Shown one piece after another: positions 33,995 through 43,320 of a DNA stretch of 64,000 nucleotides (the first letter of the stretch is position 1; the number at the start of each line of letters is the position of its first letter). A program made the translations under genes and the position numbers. The DNA is from Kovacikia minuta CCNUW1 (GTDB taxonomy: Bacteria > Cyanobacteriota > Cyanobacteriia > Leptolyngbyales > Leptolyngbyaceae), in contig NZ_CP083582.1 in assembly GCF_020091585.1 (NCBI RefSeq), positions 930,001-994,000 on the forward strand, written 5' to 3'. Below the pieces are notes generated by a model. It was not told the origin of the DNA. It worked only from the letters and a program-made list of their open reading frames with translations, and did no database searches.

Positions 33995-36217
33995 TTAGTC
34001 GGGCGAGGGAGCCACAGTCGGGGTTGGGTTTGAGCGAATAAGGCGCTGATAAAACTCATCGGCGGCAGTCTTTTGAGAAGGTTCCGTCACTTTGGGTGGA
34101 GGATTAAGCGTCTGGGTGCCTGTTGGAGAAGGGGTTGGGCTAGGTTTGGCAGGAGCAATTGGCCTGGTAGGAGCAAGCTCTTTAGGCGCTGGTTCGGTTT
34201 GAGGCGTTGTTACTCTGACCTTTTCAGGAGGAGTTACAGGGGATTTTGCGGGAGCCGGGGCAGGGGATTCAGGGCGGCGATCGCGCAATTCCTCCGGTTT
34301 CAGGTTTGACTTCAGCTGATCAATCCGGGATTTGAACTGATCAAACCATTGCGGTTTGGGGGGTTGATCCTTCGTCGTTTGGGGCGTTGCTTTGATTTCA
34401 GAGCGCGGCTGAACAGGGATGGTTTCACCGCCTGAAGGAGTCACGGTCGGGGTGGGCTTAGGCACCAAAGGCGTCGATCGAATCGCCTTCGGTGCAGACA
34501 GCACTGGCGGAACGGGCGTCGGAGAAGGACCAGGTGAAGGCAGCACCGGAGATGGACTGGGACGGGGGCGATCAGCCGCTGTTGGCAGAGGAGTTGGGGT
34601 TTTCTCTACTTTTGGCGACACTTTGGTAGACGGCGGTTGGGTGGGCAGCACCGGAGATGGCTGAACGGTTGGCACCACCTTGGGAGCAGGAGACGATTCT
34701 GAAGGTTTACCTGATGCAGGGCTGGGTGCAGGGCTGGGCGTTACCGTTGGCTTCGGTGTAGGCGTCACCTCAGCAGGCGATAGACTGGGAGTGGGCACCG
34801 GGCTGGGAGCAGGACGTGGGGAAGCAGTTGGTTTTCGAAATCGTTCCCAGAAGTTGGTCTTGGCTGGGCGATCGGGAGTCTTCTCTGGTACTGGCGCAGG
34901 TTTTGGAGTCTCAGACTTGGGCACTTCTGGTTTTTCACCCGACTCCGGACTGGCAGATGGTTTTGGGGCAACCTTCTCCTCAGGTGAGATGGGAGATGGA
35001 ATTGGGCTAGGAGAGGGGCTGGGCGAAGGCTTCGCAGGAGTTGGTGCCGGAGAAACTGTCTTAGGCTTACCCGCAGGAGGTGAGCTGGCTTTAGAGTTTG
35101 GCGTTAGATTCGTTTTTGACTCAGGGGTTGGAGTGGGGGTTGGAGTGGGGCGGATGGGTGGTACAACCAGCGTTGGGCTGGGGGCAGGCGTTGCATCAGG
35201 GGTGGGAGTGGGAGTGGGTTTAGCCACTGGACTGGCTGATGGCGTGGGTACTGGAGCTGGCTTTGGCTCCTCTGGCACATAGTTGGGGTCTACAATTCCC
35301 CGCGCTGCTGCAAGAGACAATTCGCCACGCATCAATCTGGAAAGAGAATCCTTACCATCCGGCTCGTAATTAATCACCCGTGCCGTATTGTTAAAGACGT
35401 TATTCACCAAATTGCCTTTTTCATCCAGGAATTCAAGCTGAACCCAATTTTTTCCTGGTTTGAATCCCTTTAAGTAAACGGGTTGCCACCGATCCAGAAC
35501 AAAGCTTTCGCCATTAATGGTGCAACGAATGCGCCAATCGGCAATCTCATCCTGGGCGCTTTCCTGGGCAACGAGATGGAGGGGCGCATTGGTTAAGTAA
35601 AAATCCAGCAAGATCGGTTCTGCTCCATAGTTCCCCTGGGGGCGACTGTAAGTGAGCAGGGGTAAAGCTGAATCAGGGCGATTTTCTTCAGTTTTTGTAA
35701 AGACGTGAAAGGTCGTCTGGGCATAGGCTCCTTCATTTTTGAAGCTCTCATGCCAGGGACGGGAGGCAAAGACCCGGATGGTGTGGGTTCCTGGTTCAAG
35801 ATCGGCAAAGACCAGGGGTTGATTGATGTCATAAACCGCCTGATAGGTTCGGTTATCTAACAACACATGGAGATGGGGACCTAAGCCCAATTTTTCATCT
35901 TTAAAGATGGGCAAATCCTTCACTTGAAAGCGCACATCCACAGAATTGTCTGACAGGACTTCATTGGGCTTGGGGTGAAGAATCGTGACCTGGGGCTGGT
36001 AATCTTCCAGTGCTTGCCCCAATTCCTGAATGACAGTGGGAGGAGAAGTTTCGGAAACCTTGCTGGAAAGTTTCGTAGAGGATTTGAGTTGTTCCGATCG
36101 CCCCCCCTTATCCTTGCGAGCGGCGATTGCATTGGAATTTCCAAATGGACTCAGCACCAAAAGAATAATCAGTAGGGTTGCCACCAAGCCTTTCACAACC
36201 CTCCGCCAGCGATTCAT
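33995..36217 (-). CDS. Exported proline-rich protein with N-terminal beta domain
   Basis: 740 residues. Signal/anchor (VVKGLVATLLIILLVLSPFG), a folded N-terminal part (residues about 50-300: VTILHPKPNEVLSDNSVDVR, LGLGPHLHVLLDNRTYQ, LEPGTHTIRVFASRPWHES, ending VINYEPDGKDSLSRLMRGEL) that looks like a beta-sandwich, then about 440 residues of Pro/Thr/Ser/Lys low complexity (PTPTPTP, SPSPSPSP). It may span the cell wall like TonB-type spacers. ATG 36217 chosen; a GTG at 36226 is in frame. Function unknown. Confidence 0.75.
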   Translation of the reverse strand: MNRWRRVVKGLVATLLIILLVLSPFGNSNAIAARKDKGGRSEQLKSSTKLSSKVSETSPPTVIQELGQALEDYQPQVTILHPKPNEVLSDNSVDVRFQVKDLPIFKDEKLGLGPHLHVLLDNRTYQAVYDINQPLVFADLEPGTHTIRVFASRPWHESFKNEGAYAQTTFHVFTKTEENRPDSALPLLTYSRPQGNYGAEPILLDFYLTNAPLHLVAQESAQDEIADWRIRCTINGESFVLDRWQPVYLKGFKPGKNWVQLEFLDEKGNLVNNVFNNTARVINYEPDGKDSLSRLMRGELSLAAARGIVDPNYVPEEPKPAPVPTPSASPVAKPTPTPTPDATPAPSPTLVVPPIRPTPTPTPTPESKTNLTPNSKASSPPAGKPKTVSPAPTPAKPSPSPSPSPIPSPISPEEKVAPKPSASPESGEKPEVPKSETPKPAPVPEKTPDRPAKTNFWERFRKPTASPRPAPSPVPTPSLSPAEVTPTPKPTVTPSPAPSPASGKPSESSPAPKVVPTVQPSPVLPTQPPSTKVSPKVEKTPTPLPTAADRPRPSPSPVLPSPGPSPTPVPPVLSAPKAIRSTPLVPKPTPTVTPSGGETIPVQPRSEIKATPQTTKDQPPKPQWFDQFKSRIDQLKSNLKPEELRDRRPESPAPAPAKSPVTPPEKVRVTTPQTEPAPKELAPTRPIAPAKPSPTPSPTGTQTLNPPPKVTEPSQKTAADEFYQRLIRSNPTPTVAPSPD

Positions 36218-36226
36218 TTCCAGCAC

Positions 36227-36844
36227 CAGATAGACTCCTAAATGACATTGCTGTTGCCATAGGGAACTATAGCGGAATCAGCCCCCCGTCAATTCATAAG
36301 ATTTTTCTGCAATGGCGATCGATTTTAGAGCGAAGATTTTCTGGCATAGGACAGGAGCTAGAAGCTAGAAGTCAGGAGCCAGCAACCAGCAGGTCAAGAG
36401 GAGATGGCGATGTGACGTTTAATTCTCTATATAAAGCTGCTGCTTCATATTCTTCTTAAAAACATTAAATCTCTGTCAATCACCGTAAAAATACTTTGTT
36501 TTCTTATCTAGTCAAGAAATAATTTAGTCATACAAAAAAGCTTTCTTGAGTCCATCTACCTGAAGGAAGGTTTTTGCATTTAGAGCTGCACCGAAATGTT
36601 TTTCCACAAGCTTTGACTTTTGCCTGAAGCTTGTAGCGGTAAAGCATTCAAACCACCTTTTTTGAGTATTTTGAGATTGTTTGTACCCACGCATCACCTT
36701 GATGCAAGACGATCGTGCCTTTAAGGACGAGCCTTCGTACCTGCGAACTTATCCTCGCAACCCTAAATAAAAGTGTGGTGAATGAGGGGGTTGGGGCAGT
36801 CATCTACTCAGCTATCGACTGCTAACAATTTACCTGGAGACCCT
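36227..36844. other. AT-rich intergenic region
   Basis: No gene supported. Heptamer-like AGAAGCTAGAAGTCAGGAGC repeats lie at about 36355-36395; from about 36430 to 36780 the sequence is AT-rich with no repeat recognised. It ends with GGAGA at 36836-36840, the ribosome binding site of the next gene. Confidence 0.5.
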
Positions 36845-37438
36845 ATGACTTCTTTTTTGACAGAAACGCCAGGAGGTGAAGAGATGTTTGCGGTATCTCC
36901 TCCCGCACAAACTCTGACACTGACCCAGACAAGCGAGATTTTGCAAGGGATCAATAATTTCAACATTGACTTTGGTTTGCCGAAATTTGACCCTGCCCTG
37001 GGAAAACTTCGTAGCCTGACCCTGACTTTGGTCGGCACTGCTACCAGCAAAGTTCGGTTTACCAATTCTTCCAACCTATTTACACAGACGGGGGAAGCCT
37101 ATTTTGATCACCTGTTAACGGTCTTGTTAAAGACAAACTTGTTGCGGGCAGAGCCTTTGCTGGCAATGAATTATCTGACAGAAGTTGAACTGACATCGGT
37201 TGCGCCTAAAGCTAAAAAGACAGTATCCAATGCTGGAATTCTTTCCGCGTCTAAAACAGTATCCAATGGCGCACTGCTGAACTACTTTATGGGAACTGGT
37301 AAGGTCAGGGGAAAACTACAGGGAAGCAGTTTTTCCTGTTCTGACTTTCCGGCTTCCGTCTCCAGTGCGATCGCCATCAGGGTAAAGCTATCGGTCATCT
37401 ACAGCTATAGAGGCTACCCACGGGCAAGGCAATCATGA
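36845..37438 (+). CDS. Choice-of-anchor-E-like protein
   Basis: From ATG 36845 (GGAGA 4 bases upstream) about 197 residues. The segment LRSLTLTLVGTATSKVRFTN and the later FDHLLTVLLKTNLLRAEPLL resemble choice-of-anchor E domains, which usually precede a PEP-CTERM or other C-terminal anchor; no such anchor is seen here. The phrase KTVSN is repeated (KAKKTVSNAGILSASKTVSN), showing a small internal duplication. No signal peptide is evident. Assignment tentative. Confidence 0.5.
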   Translation: MTSFLTETPGGEEMFAVSPPAQTLTLTQTSEILQGINNFNIDFGLPKFDPALGKLRSLTLTLVGTATSKVRFTNSSNLFTQTGEAYFDHLLTVLLKTNLLRAEPLLAMNYLTEVELTSVAPKAKKTVSNAGILSASKTVSNGALLNYFMGTGKVRGKLQGSSFSCSDFPASVSSAIAIRVKLSVIYSYRGYPRARQS

Positions 37439-37529
37439 GCTTCACCCGCTGCTATGGTTGCAATCAGTTTACAGAAAACCCTTTCTTACAACAGGTGAGG
37501 GGTGAGGTGGTGTAAGAGGGCAATCAGCA

Positions 37530-37635
37530 CTAGAACGCCGGTACAGAAACCGGGTTTCTTCTCTGAGATGCTCAAGTTTTGTTGAATATCCTCACCAGAA
37601 ACCCGGTTTCTCGAAATACTGTACCGATGCTCTAG
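37530..37635. repeat. 106-bp CTAG-ended palindromic element, copy 3
   Basis: Identical or nearly identical to the copy in the Uma2 gene (6674-6779), same CTAGAACGCCGGTACAG start and CTGTACCGATGCTCTAG end. Intergenic here. Confidence 0.9.
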
Positions 37636-38489
37636 CACAGGGTTCCAGGGCTACAAAGAGTTCTAACCTGTGAGTTGTACGATCGCGATGGCTCAGGGTT
37701 GAATGGCAGTGGCTTCACGAAGATGCCCTTGGCTTTGCCCTTCAATCCCTTACTTCGGGGGAGTTTTGAGGGTTTCATTCTCCACCGTTGGTGACTTGGG
37801 GCAGATTGGATTCTTGTTTCAGGGCGATTCCCCTCAAAGTTATTTCTGAGGAAAATTTTGAACGTTTTGCATGGGGCAGCATCACTGGATCTGCCCCAAA
37901 TCCTGTGGAAGCGCTATGGGGCGGCAATAAAGTAGGGCGACCAGGTAACATCCAAACCCTCCGCGATTTAAGCCACAGGGCTGATCACGCTGCTTGATTT
38001 TTGGTTAAAACCGCTGAGGTTTACATAACCCTCACTATCTGTTTCAAGAAAAGTATAGATTTTTTACAACCCTTTAGCTTTGTAAACAAAATGGCATTAC
38101 CTATTGACTTTTTCTTCTGTGCCTGGATTTGTAAGCTAGTCTACATCTTTGGTTGAACGATTTTGAATTATTGTTAACTGCCTCCAAACACGATGTAAGG
38201 CAAGTCCTATAATGTCACAGATGAGAACTCTTACCAGGCTGATTTCATTGTCTGATGGGCTTTTTGTTCAACGACAATTTGTTCGATGACAATGGCTGCT
38301 CTGTTCTCTGACCCTGAGGTAAATAGCCAGACCTCACGCTGCGCGAGTTCGTCCTAGGACTCATGTTTATATGTTTTCCCAATGCGCAAAGCGGCTACTT
38401 GTTTAAAGTGGTGGGTTCATTCAAAAGAGTCTGAGTAATGCCTGGATGGAGATGTTCCTCGTTCCTTGTCTAGAGAGAGGAGAGTCTCA
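37636..38489 (+). promoter_or_regulatory. Long leader/upstream region of psaA
   Basis: About 850 bp without a supported gene. A 70-codon plus-strand frame at 37788-37997 has no recognised family. Motifs resembling half-sites of the HLR1 element (TTTACA type) occur at 38019-38026 (GTTTACAT) and 38062-38069 (TTTTACAA), and inverted near 38081 (TTGTAAAC); no clean tandem HLR1 is seen. The ribosome binding site GAGAGAGGAGAG lies at about 38473-38484. Precise promoters cannot be assigned. Confidence 0.4.
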
Positions 38490-40745
38490 ATGACAATTAG
38501 CCCACCGGAGCGTCCGGCGAAGGTGAGGGTGGTTGTCGATAAAGATCCGGTTCCTACTTCTTTTGAGAAGTGGTCCAAGCCGGGTCATTTCGACCGCACC
38601 TTAGCGAGAGGTCCCAAAACCACTACCTGGATTTGGAATCTCCATGCCAACGCTCATGATTTTGATACCCATACTAGTGACTTAGAAGACGTATCACGCA
38701 AGATATTTAGCGCCCATTTTGGTCATTTGGCAGTGATTTTCATCTGGCTAAGTGGCATGTACTTTCATGGTGCTAAGTTTTCAAACTTTGAAGCCTGGAT
38801 GGCGAACCCTACTGGCATTAAACCCAGTGCGCAAGTCGTCTGGCCTATCTTTGGTCAAGAAATTTTGAATGCGGATGTGGGTGGCGGTTTCCACGGAATC
38901 CAGATCACCTCCGGTTTGTTCTACATGTGGCGAGGCGAAGGCTTCACCAATAGCTTCCAGCTTTATTGCACGGCGATCGGGGCGCTGGTCATGGCAGCTC
39001 TAATGCTGTTTGCTGGCTGGTTCCACTATCACAAGCGGGCACCCAAGCTGGAGTGGTTCCAGAACACCGAATCGATGCTGAATCACCACCTGGCAGTTTT
39101 GCTGGGCTGCGGTTCCCTGGGTTGGGCTGGGCACATCATCCACGTTGCCCTGCCAGTTAACCAATTGCTGGATTCTGGAGTGGCTGCGAAGGACATTCCC
39201 CTGCCCCATGAGTTCATCCTGAACTCTAAGCTGATGGCAGATCTGTTCCCCAGCTTCGCTCAAGGTCTGACGCCGTTCTTTACCCTCAACTGGGCTGAGT
39301 ATGCTGACTTCCTGACCTTTAAGGGAGGTGTGAATCCAGTTACGGGAGGGTTGTGGTTAACGGATAATGCCCATCACCATCTGGCGATCGCGGTTCTGTT
39401 TATCATTGCAGGGCATCAGTACCGTACTAACTGGGGCATTGGTCACAGCATTAAAGAGATCCTTGAAAACCACAAGGGACCCTTTACAGGTGAAGGTCAC
39501 AAAGGTCTGTATGAGATCCTGACCACCTCCTGGCATGCTCAACTGGCGATTAACCTGGCACTGTACGGTTCTCTGAGCATCATTGTTGCCCAGCACATGT
39601 ACTCCATGCCTCCCTATCCCTATCTGGCAACAGATTACGCCACGCAACTATCCATCTTCACGCACCACATGTGGATTGGTGGTTTCTTGATTGTGGGTGG
39701 GGCGGCTCATGGTGCCATCTTTATGGTGCGGGATTATGACCCTGCGGTGAATCAGAACAACCTGTTGGATCGGGTGATTCGTCACCGGGATGCCATCATT
39801 TCTCACCTCAACTGGGTCAGTATTTTCCTGGGCTTCCATAGCTTTGGGCTATACGTTCATAACGATACAATGCGGGCGTTTGGTCGCCCTCAGGATATGT
39901 TCTCGGATACGGGAATTCAGCTTCAGCCTGTTTTTGCCCAGTGGATTCAGGGCATTCACGCTGCGGCTCCTGGAAACACCGCTCCCAATGCGCTCTCTGT
40001 CGCCAGCGAGGTCTTCAATGGAGATCTGGTTGCAGTGGGTGGCAAGGTTGCAATTTCAGCAATCCCGCTGGGAACGGCTGACTTCCTGGTTCACCATATC
40101 CATGCGTTCACCATCCATGTGACGGTGTTGATTCTGCTCAAAGGGGTGTTGTTTGCCCGTAGCTCTCGTCTGATCCCAGACAAGGCTAACCTGGGCTTCC
40201 GCTTCCCCTGTGACGGTCCCGGACGGGGCGGTACCTGCCAGGTTTCTGGTTGGGATCACGTGTTCCTGGGTCTGTTCTGGATGTACAACTCCATCTCGAT
40301 CGTAATTTTCCACTTCAGTTGGAAGATGCAGTCAGATGTTTGGGGAACGGTCAACCCCGATGGTTCAGTGGCACACATTACGGCTGGAAACTTTGCCCAA
40401 AGTGCCATCACCATTAATGGTTGGTTGCGTGACTTCCTCTGGGCACAGGCAACTCAGGTCATTACTTCCTATGGCTCAGCTCTGTCTGCCTACGGCTTGT
40501 TGTTCCTGGGTGCTCACTTTGTTTGGGCGTTCAGTCTGATGTTCCTGTTCAGCGGTCGCGGCTACTGGCAAGAACTGATTGAGTCCATTGTCTGGGCACA
40601 CAACAAGCTAAAAGTTGCTCCATCCATTCAGCCTCGAGCACTGAGCATTATTCAGGGTCGAGCTGTGGGGGTTGCTCACTACCTCCTGGGAGGAATTGCT
40701 ACAACCTGGGCATTCTTCCTGGCTCGGTCACTTTCACTAGGATGA
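38490..40745 (+). CDS. psaA: Photosystem I core protein A1 (P700 apoprotein)
   Basis: 751 residues from ATG 38490, the usual PsaA length; a TTG at 38466 is in frame but GAGAGGAGAG marks the ATG. One half of the PSI reaction-centre heterodimer in the thylakoid membrane, binding P700 chlorophylls, the electron-transfer cofactors and half of the Fx [4Fe-4S] ligands: the Fx loop [17 protein letters not shown] is intact. Eleven membrane helices with conserved His pairs (for example [12 protein letters not shown]-like [15 protein letters not shown]). Cotranscribed with psaB 23 bp downstream. Confidence 0.99.
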   Translation: MTISPPERPAKVRVVVDKDPVPTSFEKWSKPGHFDRTLARGPKTTTWIWNLHANAHDFDTHTSDLEDVSRKIFSAHFGHLAVIFIWLSGMYFHGAKFSNFEAWMANPTGIKPSAQVVWPIFGQEILNADVGGGFHGIQITSGLFYMWRGEGFTNSFQLYCTAIGALVMAALMLFAGWFHYHKRAPKLEWFQNTESMLNHHLAVLLGCGSLGWAGHIIHVALPVNQLLDSGVAAKDIPLPHEFILNSKLMADLFPSFAQGLTPFFTLNWAEYADFLTFKGGVNPVTGGLWLTDNAHHHLAIAVLFIIAGHQYRTNWGIGHSIKEILENHKGPFTGEGHKGLYEILTTSWHAQLAINLALYGSLSIIVAQHMYSMPPYPYLATDYATQLSIFTHHMWIGGFLIVGGAAHGAIFMVRDYDPAVNQNNLLDRVIRHRDAIISHLNWVSIFLGFHSFGLYVHNDTMRAFGRPQDMFSDTGIQLQPVFAQWIQGIHAAAPGNTAPNALSVASEVFNGDLVAVGGKVAISAIPLGTADFLVHHIHAFTIHVTVLILLKGVLFARSSRLIPDKANLGFRFPCDGPGRGGTCQVSGWDHVFLGLFWMYNSISIVIFHFSWKMQSDVWGTVNPDGSVAHITAGNFAQSAITINGWLRDFLWAQATQVITSYGSALSAYGLLFLGAHFVWAFSLMFLFSGRGYWQELIESIVWAHNKLKVAPSIQPRALSIIQGRAVGVAHYLLGGIATTWAFFLARSLSLG

Positions 40746-40768
40746 GCGCGAGGAGAACGAATTAAATT

Positions 40769-42994
40769 ATGGCAACTAAATTTCCATCATTTAGCCAGGA
40801 CCTCGCTCAAGATCCGACAACTCGTCGCATCTGGTACGGGATTGCCACAGCCCACGATTTTGAAAGCCATGACGGGATGACGGAGGAGAATCTTTACCAA
40901 AAGATCTTCGCTTCGCACTTCGGTCACATCGCGATCATCTTCCTGTGGACTTCCGGTCTCCTGTTCCACGTAGCTTGGCAAGGCAATTTTGAACAGTGGA
41001 TCAAAGATCCGCTCCATATCCGTCCCATCGCCCATGCGATTTGGGACCCTCAATTTGGTAAGGCTGCCGTAGATGCCTTCACTCAGGCAGGTGCGTCTTA
41101 TCCGGTTGATATTTCCTACTCTGGGGTTTACCACTGGTGGTATACGCAGGGCATTAGGACGAATGGTGACCTGTATCAGGGCGCAATTTTCCTCCTGATT
41201 TTGTCAGCGCTCTTCCTGTTTGCTGGCTGGCTGCATCTGCAACCCAAATTCCGTCCCAGTCTGGCGTGGTTTAAGAACGCCGAGTCCCGGTTAAATCACC
41301 ACCTGGCTGGTTTGTTTGGAGTGAGCTCCCTGGCATGGGCAGGTCATCTAATCCACGTGGCCATTCCTGAGTCCCGTGGTCAGCATGTAGGTTGGAATAA
41401 TTTCCTTTCTACCCCTCCCCATCCCGCTGGTTTGGCTCCCTTCTTCACTGGAAACTGGGGAGTCTATGCGGAAAATCCTGACACTGCTAGTCATGTGTTT
41501 GGCACAGCCGAAGGGTCTGGTTCAGCAATTCTGACTTTCCTGGGTGGCTTCCATCCTCAAACGGAGTCTCTCTGGTTGACGGATATTGCTCACCACCATT
41601 TGGCGATCGCCGTCCTGTTCATTGTTGCGGGTCATATGTACCGCACCAACTTCGGGATTGGTCACAACATCAAGGAGATGATGGACTCCAAAAACTTCTT
41701 TGGTAAGTCTGTCGAAGGTCCGTTTAACATGCCTCACCAGGGCATTTACGAAACCTACAACAACTCCCTCCACTTCCAATTGGGTTGGCACCTGGCTTGC
41801 CTGGGCGTGATCACCTCTTTGGTGGCACAGCACATGTATTCCATCCCTCCCTATGCCTTCCTTTCCAAGGATTTCACGACGCAAGCTGCACTCTACACCC
41901 ATCACCAGTACATCGCTGGATTCTTGATGGTTGGCGCGTTTGCCCACGGTGCAATCTTCTGGGTACGGGATTATGACCCCGAAGCAAATAAGGGGAACGT
42001 GCTGGCACGGATGCTGGACCATAAAGAAGCACTCATTTCTCACCTGAGTTGGGTGTCGTTGTTCCTTGGTTTCCATACGCTGGGTCTGTACGTTCACAAT
42101 GACGTTGTTGTTGCCTTTGGTACACCTGAGAAGCAAATTCTGATTGAGCCGGTCTTTGCCCAGTTCATTCAGGCTTCCCACGGAAAGGTGGTCTATGGTC
42201 TCAGCACGCTGCTGTCTAATCCGGATAGCATTGCTGCGACTGCCTGGCCGAACTACGGCAACGTTTGGCTGCCCGGTTGGTTGGATGCCATTAACAGTGG
42301 AACCAACTCCCTGTTCCTGACCATTGGTCCTGGCGATTTCCTGGTTCACCACGCGATCGCTCTGGGTCTGCACACCACCACCTTGATTTTGGTCAAGGGT
42401 GCGTTGGATGCTCGTGGTTCTAAGCTGATGCCCGATAAGAAAGACTTCGGTTACAGCTTCCCCTGCGACGGTCCTGGTCGGGGCGGCACCTGCGACATCT
42501 CGGCTTGGGATGCGTTCTATCTCGCTACCTTCTGGATGCTGAACACCATTGGTTGGGTCACCTTCTACTGGCACTGGAAGCATCTGGGTATCTGGCAAGG
42601 AAATGTATCTCAGTTCAATGAGAGTTCGACCTACCTGATGGGTTGGTTTAGGGATTACCTCTGGCAGTATTCAGCCGTTACCATTAATGGTTACAACCCC
42701 TATGGGGTGAATAACCTCTCAGTCTGGTCCTGGATGTTCCTGCTGGCTCACCTAGCTTGGGCAGTTGGCTTCATGTTCCTGATCTCCTGGAGAGGTTACT
42801 GGCAAGAGTTGATCGAAACGCTGGTGTGGGCGCACGAACGCACACCTCTGGCGAACCTGGTTCGTTGGAAGGACAAGCCCGTTGCTCTGTCGATCGTTCA
42901 GGCTCGTGTGGTTGGTTTAACCCACTTTGCGGTTGGTTATGTTCTGACCTACGCTGCCTTCGTCCTCTCTGCAACGGCAGGCAAGTTCCCCTAA
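40769..42994 (+). CDS. psaB: Photosystem I core protein A2
   Basis: 741 residues, normal PsaB length. Partner of PsaA in the PSI core, providing the other Fx cysteines ([18 protein letters not shown]) and the lumenal docking helices for plastocyanin/cytochrome c6. Starts [20 protein letters not shown], as in other cyanobacteria. Ends before a strong terminator hairpin (43033-43067), so psaAB forms a two-gene operon. Confidence 0.99.
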   Translation: MATKFPSFSQDLAQDPTTRRIWYGIATAHDFESHDGMTEENLYQKIFASHFGHIAIIFLWTSGLLFHVAWQGNFEQWIKDPLHIRPIAHAIWDPQFGKAAVDAFTQAGASYPVDISYSGVYHWWYTQGIRTNGDLYQGAIFLLILSALFLFAGWLHLQPKFRPSLAWFKNAESRLNHHLAGLFGVSSLAWAGHLIHVAIPESRGQHVGWNNFLSTPPHPAGLAPFFTGNWGVYAENPDTASHVFGTAEGSGSAILTFLGGFHPQTESLWLTDIAHHHLAIAVLFIVAGHMYRTNFGIGHNIKEMMDSKNFFGKSVEGPFNMPHQGIYETYNNSLHFQLGWHLACLGVITSLVAQHMYSIPPYAFLSKDFTTQAALYTHHQYIAGFLMVGAFAHGAIFWVRDYDPEANKGNVLARMLDHKEALISHLSWVSLFLGFHTLGLYVHNDVVVAFGTPEKQILIEPVFAQFIQASHGKVVYGLSTLLSNPDSIAATAWPNYGNVWLPGWLDAINSGTNSLFLTIGPGDFLVHHAIALGLHTTTLILVKGALDARGSKLMPDKKDFGYSFPCDGPGRGGTCDISAWDAFYLATFWMLNTIGWVTFYWHWKHLGIWQGNVSQFNESSTYLMGWFRDYLWQYSAVTINGYNPYGVNNLSVWSWMFLLAHLAWAVGFMFLISWRGYWQELIETLVWAHERTPLANLVRWKDKPVALSIVQARVVGLTHFAVGYVLTYAAFVLSATAGKFP

Positions 42995-43032
42995 CGATTG
43001 GTTAATTGAATCTAGTCTCTTAGCCTCTTAGC

Positions 43033-43067
43033 AAAAAATCCCCTACCTTTGAGTGGGGGATTTTTTT
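43033..43067 (+). terminator. Rho-independent terminator of psaAB
   Basis: AAAAAATCCCC and GGGGATTTTTTT stem with a short loop, ending in a T-tract, 39 bp after the psaB stop. Confidence 0.88.
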
Positions 43068-43098
43068 AGGGTGGGTGTCATCCCAGGGAGCAGGATTA

Positions 43099-43247
43099 AT
43101 ATCAATTTGATGAGAGTAGGCGACCGATCTGGAGCAGACAAAGGCTGAGGGGAAAAGGGTTAAACGACAATGAGCACCCCTTTCGCCTTTTTCCTTTAGC
43201 CCTTTGCCCCTAACGGATTTGTCACTCCTCCAATTTAAGTTGGTATG
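43099..43247. repeat. Dispersed 150-bp repeat, copy B
   Basis: Strongly similar to 11023-11172 over its whole length: ATATCAATTTGATGAGAGTA at the left, CAATTTAAGTTGGTAT at the right, with a foldable middle. It occupies the gap between the psaAB terminator and the next gene. Confidence 0.75.
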
Positions 43248-43320
43248 ACTTGGATTATTCATTCATTCTTAGAAAATATACTTAGCGATCAAGGGAATTC
43301 TAAGATTGACGTAGTGTTGC

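Noticed and set aside
34419-35282. Plus-strand Gly/Val-rich frames opposite the proline-rich protein
   Set aside because: They arise from the complement of the Pro/Thr/Ser low-complexity repeats.
37788-37997. 70-codon open frame upstream of psaA
   Set aside because: No ribosome binding site, no family and no support beyond its length; left as leader.
41522-42598. Long minus-strand frame across psaB
   Set aside because: Reverse-strand shadow of psaB, whose identity is certain.
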